NCBI GenBank assembly: GCA_029948255.1
Contig: JALIZF010001635.1
Span: 248,001-312,000, forward strand
Direction: 5' to 3'
Length of the DNA: 64,000 bases
Source of the DNA: Telmatactis stephensoni
Taxonomy: Eukaryota > Cnidaria > Anthozoa > Actiniaria > Isophelliidae
Of this stretch, positions 59,821 to 64,000 are shown one piece after another. The stretch's first letter is position 1; every line of letters starts with the position of its first letter. The position numbers and the translations under genes were made by a program. The notes under the pieces are model-generated. The model was not told the DNA's origin. It did no database searches and worked only from the letters and a program-made list of their open reading frames with translations.

Positions 59821-60105
59821 CTTCTCCTAATTCATCATTCTTGGGGCGGAGCCTGTTCAAATCACCCCAATGATTTGCAAGAATTTGCGTAAGGTCCGTC
59901 ACCAAAAAAAAAGTATTATTTTTTACCAAGGATAATGGTCGGTCAGGAAAGTACAATTATACCGTACGTTTACATGGGTGATTTTGTGTCGGGCTGAGTT
60001 CGTCACGGAACGAGTTTCATCCGATCCCGGAACGAAAAACTTCGTGTTGTCCAGGTAGAAAAGACCCATGTAAACGTAGGGAATTCTTTTCCGGTCTTTA
60101 TGTTA
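59820..60105. other. MITE-rich intergenic stretch
   Basis: A CATTCTTGGGGCGGAGC phrase near 59837 also occurs near 1600. A fold-back at about 59962-60085 (CGTACGTTTACATGGGT with its inverse) contains GGGCTGAGTTCGTCACGG, repeated near 61035 and, inverted, near 61170. Confidence 0.45.
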
Positions 60106-60114
60106 AGAGGGTCT

Positions 60115-60699
60115 TAGCCTGCGTAGCGGCTCTTTGGGGGAAGAGGAAGGGGAGGGGAGGGGGAAGGAGGGAAAGGGAAAGGGGAGGGGGACTGGGGAGG
60201 AGAGGAGGGAAAGGAGGTCGAGAGGTCAGCCCTTTGCATTCCTTTCTCTCAGACGGCTTGAAAAAATTCTCCGAAGAACTTCTTGAAATCCTTAAATTTA
60301 GTTTGCAAATTCGACAAAAATCGTTTACACTCTCAGATCTTGGTTTTGGTCCTCTAGCTGCAGGCTTTTAGGGGTTGAAAGTATTAATAAACTAAAGCAT
60401 TACACAAATAACCATAAAAATGTCATAAAACCGTCTAATCAATTATGAATTTGTTTTGGTTCGGCAAAGGTGCCAGAACTACACGTGAGTTTGACAAGTA
60501 GTAGCTCATCTTTCACTTTCGGTCATTTCTGATTGGTCAAGGAAATTTGATCCCTCGAGTGGGCAGTAACGGAAAAACCAGGGGTTTGGCTGCAGGCTCT
60601 CCTTTCCCTCCTCTCCTCCCCAGTCCCCCTCCCCTTTCCCTCCTTCCCCCTCCCCTCCCCTCCCCTTCCTCTTCCCCCAAAGAGCCGCTACGCAGGCTA
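60115..60699. mobile_element. Mutator-like fold-back with polypurine arms, 9-bp duplication
   Basis: Arms of about 115 bp begin TAGCCTGCGTAGCGGCTCTT and continue as a GGGGAGGGGAGGGGGAAGGA-type purine tract, inverted at 60590-60699. AGAGGGTCT flanks both sides (60106-60114 and 60700-60708). The TAGCCTGC end and the 9-bp target match the smaller element at 28701-28806. Confidence 0.75.
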
Positions 60700-60714
60700 A
60701 GAGGGTCTCCATGG

Positions 60715-60950
60715 GGTTAACCGTTAGCCGTAAAAGGGCCAAAAATTTAACCGCAAGCCGTAATAATAGGAAAAACCTAACCGTTAGCTGTAATGAAAAG
60801 TTAGTCGTAATAGCTTTTTCCAGCGTTCTCAACAATAAAAATTAATGTTTAACCATCAAGAACAATGGAAATTAGTTATTAACCCACTTTAACCGTAATC
60901 GTAAAAAGCCAAAATATTAACCGTTAACCGTAATACTCACCACTCCATTG
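60715..60950. repeat. Degenerate TTAACCGTTAGCCGTAA repeats
   Basis: About eight short units of the form TTAACCGTTAGCCGTAAA, irregularly spaced. No ORF is present. Confidence 0.65.
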
Positions 60951-61250
60951 AGATTTCACCCGAAAATCATGTGAAACTCGTCCCGCGACGAACTCAGTTC
61001 GGGACAAAATCGCGCATATTTACAAACGCATTCCGGGCTGAGTTTGTCATGGGACGAGTTCCACAGTACTTATGATGCGACGTTGATATAAAGACCGTGA
61101 AAAGAATTAATTTACGTTTAGATGAGTCTTGTCTACGTGAGACGACATGAAGTTCTGTTCGTCCCTGGCTGAACTCGTCCCGTGACGGCCTCAGCCTCGG
61201 GACATAATCACTCTGGAAGCCTGTTTACATAAGGTACGGGTAAACCTAAC
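60950..61250. repeat. Inverted and direct repeats with CTCGTCCCG phrases
   Basis: AACTCGTCCCGCGACGAACT, GAGTTTGTCATGGGACGAG and GAACTCGTCCCGTGACGG are related copies in both orientations, similar to the fold-back at 59962-60085. They are likely nested MITEs. Confidence 0.45.
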
Positions 61251-61401
61251 ACTTCTAGTGCTCTTTTTTAGCGTCTCTAAGGAAAAGAAAACGAAGACTT
61301 AGCAACTACCCTACCTTCAAGTAAACAGGATATTAGAAAAAAAAAGTGTTAGGATGCAAAGAATTTTGCTGGAAATACTCAGGTGACGGGAGATTGTTTA
61401 C

Positions 61402-64000
61402 CTGCGGGTTTAGTAGACAATGGAAAATGAAAATCATCAGTCCTTGCAGTGAATTGAAGATGGCGAAAATGTACTTGAAGGCCAAGGTTGATGAATTGAA
61501 TGCCAACAAACCAAATAACCACGTGATTCCAAGTAGAGGAAGAATGACCGCGGTGGCCTTGACACCAATTCGTAGTTTTTCATCACGTGACCGATTTTGC
61601 ACGTGACGCGTGCTCATCATTTGACGCATGACAAGAATAAAAACAACGATATTAATCTGGAAAACATAACCATGGTTATTAATAAGAGTGATATCGCGTA
61701 CCAAGAACCTGCGTTCCTCGTGATCAGCTATAGGGAAATGGTAGATACGTCATCTGTTTTCAATAATACCATTAATACCAAGCCTGACGCTAAGCCCTAT
61801 CCCTAATCCTAACCTTAGTTAACCTTGACCTTAGGACAAATGAAGTACCAACGAGGGAAGGGGACAGGAAGAACAAGGGCTCTGGGTACGAGATTTGGTC
61901 AAATAATCCTGGATTGCAAGATAAAGTGAATTAATTGTTCCAGTCATGAAACAAGCATAAGTACTAACCATTTTGCAATTAAAGACATGTTCAGTTAAAA
62001 TAATAAATAGTACAATTTAGCAAAACGTAATATTTTGTGAATTTCGTTTAGAAGGTCATCAAAAGGGCCAAAATGTAAGTTTTCAAGATATCTTAAAATT
62101 ATCTTCCAAAGAATAATCAAGTGTGATCAGAAGTTCGAAAATGAATGAATTAATAAACCAATCAAAACGGCATACCAATAGAACGCCAACAGCAGGAGCA
62201 ACAAAAGCCCAGATGAGCCCGTTGTCAATTGCAAGCCAGCATGCGGTCTTATCTCCATAGTAACCATAGCCTCGTAGTTGAGTGGCAGCCAATGAAATAC
62301 CGACGATGACTACAGGAAAACCTGAAATAATAGAGTAGTGTTGCGATGGTTAAGATATTGCTTCGTGACAGCTAGACATAAATAAGATGTTGGCCTCAAC
62401 ATTGATAACAGTTTTTGGACGACGGTTCAGACGGACCCAACGTTTTGTTGTATTTTGTTTTTGGCGTGCAAGTTCGTTTCCAGTCTCCCAAAGGTGTCAA
62501 CTCACCCCATCCAAACAGCAAGAAAAACTTGACTTTGTCTTCAATTTCACCACCGATAACTTTTACTAACTTGTAGTAAAGGAGAATTCCTTCGCACAAC
62601 ATCCAGGAGAACACAGCCAGTAGGAAATAATGCAGTAATACAGCAACGACTGTACAACCAATCTTGATTGATATGATAATGGAAGTGAATTAGTAAGAAA
62701 AACCAATCACACACGACCCATACGGACACTGATATCTTGGAATTAATTTTGGATATGATTATGAGATCGTGTGTGCGTATTTCAAGACGTCCATAAAGAC
62801 AATAAAGACCTACCTTGGCGCCACGTGCCGTTCCTTCTACTATGACGAGAAGACAAACCACAGCAATAGCCACGCATGTGTTGATTAGAATGATGGTTCG
62901 TAGTCCTTTCAGAGTCCTCCAGAAAAACATTGTCACCAAGATAGTCAACAGGACACCAAACAACGAAATAGCACAACCTATGGTGGAAATTAACTCCAGA
63001 GCTTTGCGATGAGAATCTGGAATCTGAAATAGTAATGTACAAACAAATGATAGAGATGTAAGATGTAAGGAAAGAGATGTAAAATGTAAGAGACTTAGGA
63101 AAGATGTAAGAATTTGTTGATCTGTATATAGTCAATTGAAAAAACGTTGTCGGGTCTAAAAACATAGAACATAGAAGCTGAGACCAAAATGGTGCATGGG
63201 ATAGGTGAATAATCATATTCTGATTTATTCATCTACGTTGCAACCGATAAAAATTCGAAGCCAAATAAACGGCCGCCAACGCAGGCCCTGCATACGCTTT
63301 CAGCATTTTGCATCAAAGGCACAGCGTAAATGAATAAATCAGAATGTAATTATTCACATCCCAAGCACCATTTCGGTCTCAGCTTCTATGTTCTATGTTT
63401 TTAAACCCGACGATGTTTTTTCAATTGACTATATATGAATGAGCCACATCAGCTGGATTGAATTCAATTTAAGTAAACAGAGAAATCGAAGTGTGGCTGT
63501 ACCTCTACTCCATAAGGGTCCATGAGGGCTGCAAAAACTGTCAGATGGTCACATTCACAAGTTGTCACGTGACCGTTTGATTCACTAGTTACCAGGCTAC
63601 AACCGTCTGTAAACCAAGTACTTGGTAGCCCTTCTCTCCAAAACACACACGTTCTTGCTGTAGTTGGTTCAACGACCTAAAAACCAATACCTCAAATTTA
63701 ATCAGACGCTACTCTCTGTAAAATCCATTGGAATGGTTTTAGGTTATACCCTCTTATTCTTTACGACAATTTTGACTTTTCCCTTGAATTTTGCTGAGGG
63801 GTTTGGACGTACAACACTGGTGATCATGGTTGTATTAGATGGAAAAACGCTGTCTTCTCGGCTGCCTTGAGTGGTATTGGTGTCGTTTCTATGAAGTCGC
63901 ATTACTTCATTGAGGGTCTTGTATGCTAAAGAAACCACTTGGTGATCAGAGTCATTGACGAATACCTCTGCTGGTAAAATCAAAGAGCTTTCGAATTCCT
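61402..64000 (-). CDS. Adhesion GPCR, GPS and seven-transmembrane part (partial)
   Basis: Cell-surface receptor of the adhesion family, which is cut at the GPS and signals through a tethered agonist. Minus-strand exons: 63750->64000 (end of a GAIN domain with N-glycosylation sites NDT and NTT), 63503-63676 (GPS: CVFWREG, TWFTDGC, CECDHLTVFAAL, with HL/T as the cleavage point), 62814-63023 (TM1-TM2), 62506-62662 (TM3, AVLLHYFLLAVFSWMLCEG, and the start of TM4), 62176-62321 (TM4, ACWL loop, TM5), 61402-61656 (end of TM5, TM6 with LLGITWLFGLLAF, TM7 with FNSLQGLMIFIFHCLLNPQ). All phases agree. The N-terminal ectodomain lies beyond the window. The cytoplasmic tail exon was not found; reading through the donor at 61401 would add 22 residues to a stop at 61333. 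The subgroup looks latrophilin-like but is not certain. Confidence 0.93.
63125..63436. mobile_element. Fold-back MITE in adhesion GPCR intron
   Basis: TATATAGTCAATTGAAAAAA at the left is inverted at the right. The 108-bp arms share CATAGAACATAGAAGCTGAG and CTGATTTATTCAT with few mismatches. Confidence 0.7.

Noticed and set aside
61256..61290. Acceptor-like site that could give the GPCR a two-residue tail
   Set aside because: The same phrase (CTCTA..GAAAAGAAAAC) occurs near 29950, so it belongs to a dispersed repeat.
1..64000. CRISPR array, bacterial operons or ribosomal RNA genes
   Set aside because: All direct repeats lack unique spacers of constant length, the genes are intron-containing, and no rRNA-like sequence was recognised.

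Overview
This is a window of an animal nuclear genome: intron-rich genes with GT-AG junctions, AT-rich non-coding DNA and very many short fold-back transposons. A cnidarian, most likely an anthozoan (stony coral or sea anemone), fits best. The reasons are an ancestral-type CARD plus coiled-coil gene without a MAGUK tail, tRNA-headed SINEs, CR1/L2-like LINEs and dense MITEs. The assignment is an inference; no taxon-specific marker gene is present.

Layout. 1-5.0 kb: no convincing coding gene, several fold-backs, a duplicated exon-like module and AATAAA sites near 4.9 kb. 5.0-14.2 kb: a mosaic of four successive families of diverged tandem repeats, with one weak spliced-ORF candidate at 5.4-6.0 kb. 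14.2-17.7 kb: sparse DNA with MITEs. 17.76-20.93 kb (-): COX11, complete in four coding exons. 21.1-23.2 kb: fold-backs, including a perfect 183-bp palindrome. 23.20-27.49 kb (-): MED7, complete in seven exons. 27.64-33.09 kb (+): DTD2, complete in seven exons, divergent from MED7 across a gap of about 150 bp.

33.9-40.5 kb: transposon debris (a Ty3/Gypsy remnant, a decayed LINE, a MITE). 40.5-43.9 kb: a second, diverged copy of the DTD2 3' end, with both terminal exons open and spliceable. 45.36-58.42 kb (+): a five-exon CARD-coiled-coil gene (CARD9/CARMA-like); its second intron carries a LINE with both ORFs intact in antisense. 58.4-61.4 kb: MITEs and polypurine fold-backs. 61.40-64.00 kb (-): the GPS and seven-transmembrane part of an adhesion GPCR that runs off the right edge.

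The protein genes are unrelated in pathway: respiratory-chain copper delivery, Mediator, tRNA chiral proofreading, immune-type scaffold and adhesion receptor. The most unusual part is the DTD2 locus. It combines a duplicated terminal exon pair with codon-length insertions beside the Gly-Pro active-site motif, a 51-bp higher-order tandem array in only one copy, and transposon insertions whose empty sites survive in the other copy. Two insertions of one fold-back family independently show 7-bp target duplications.
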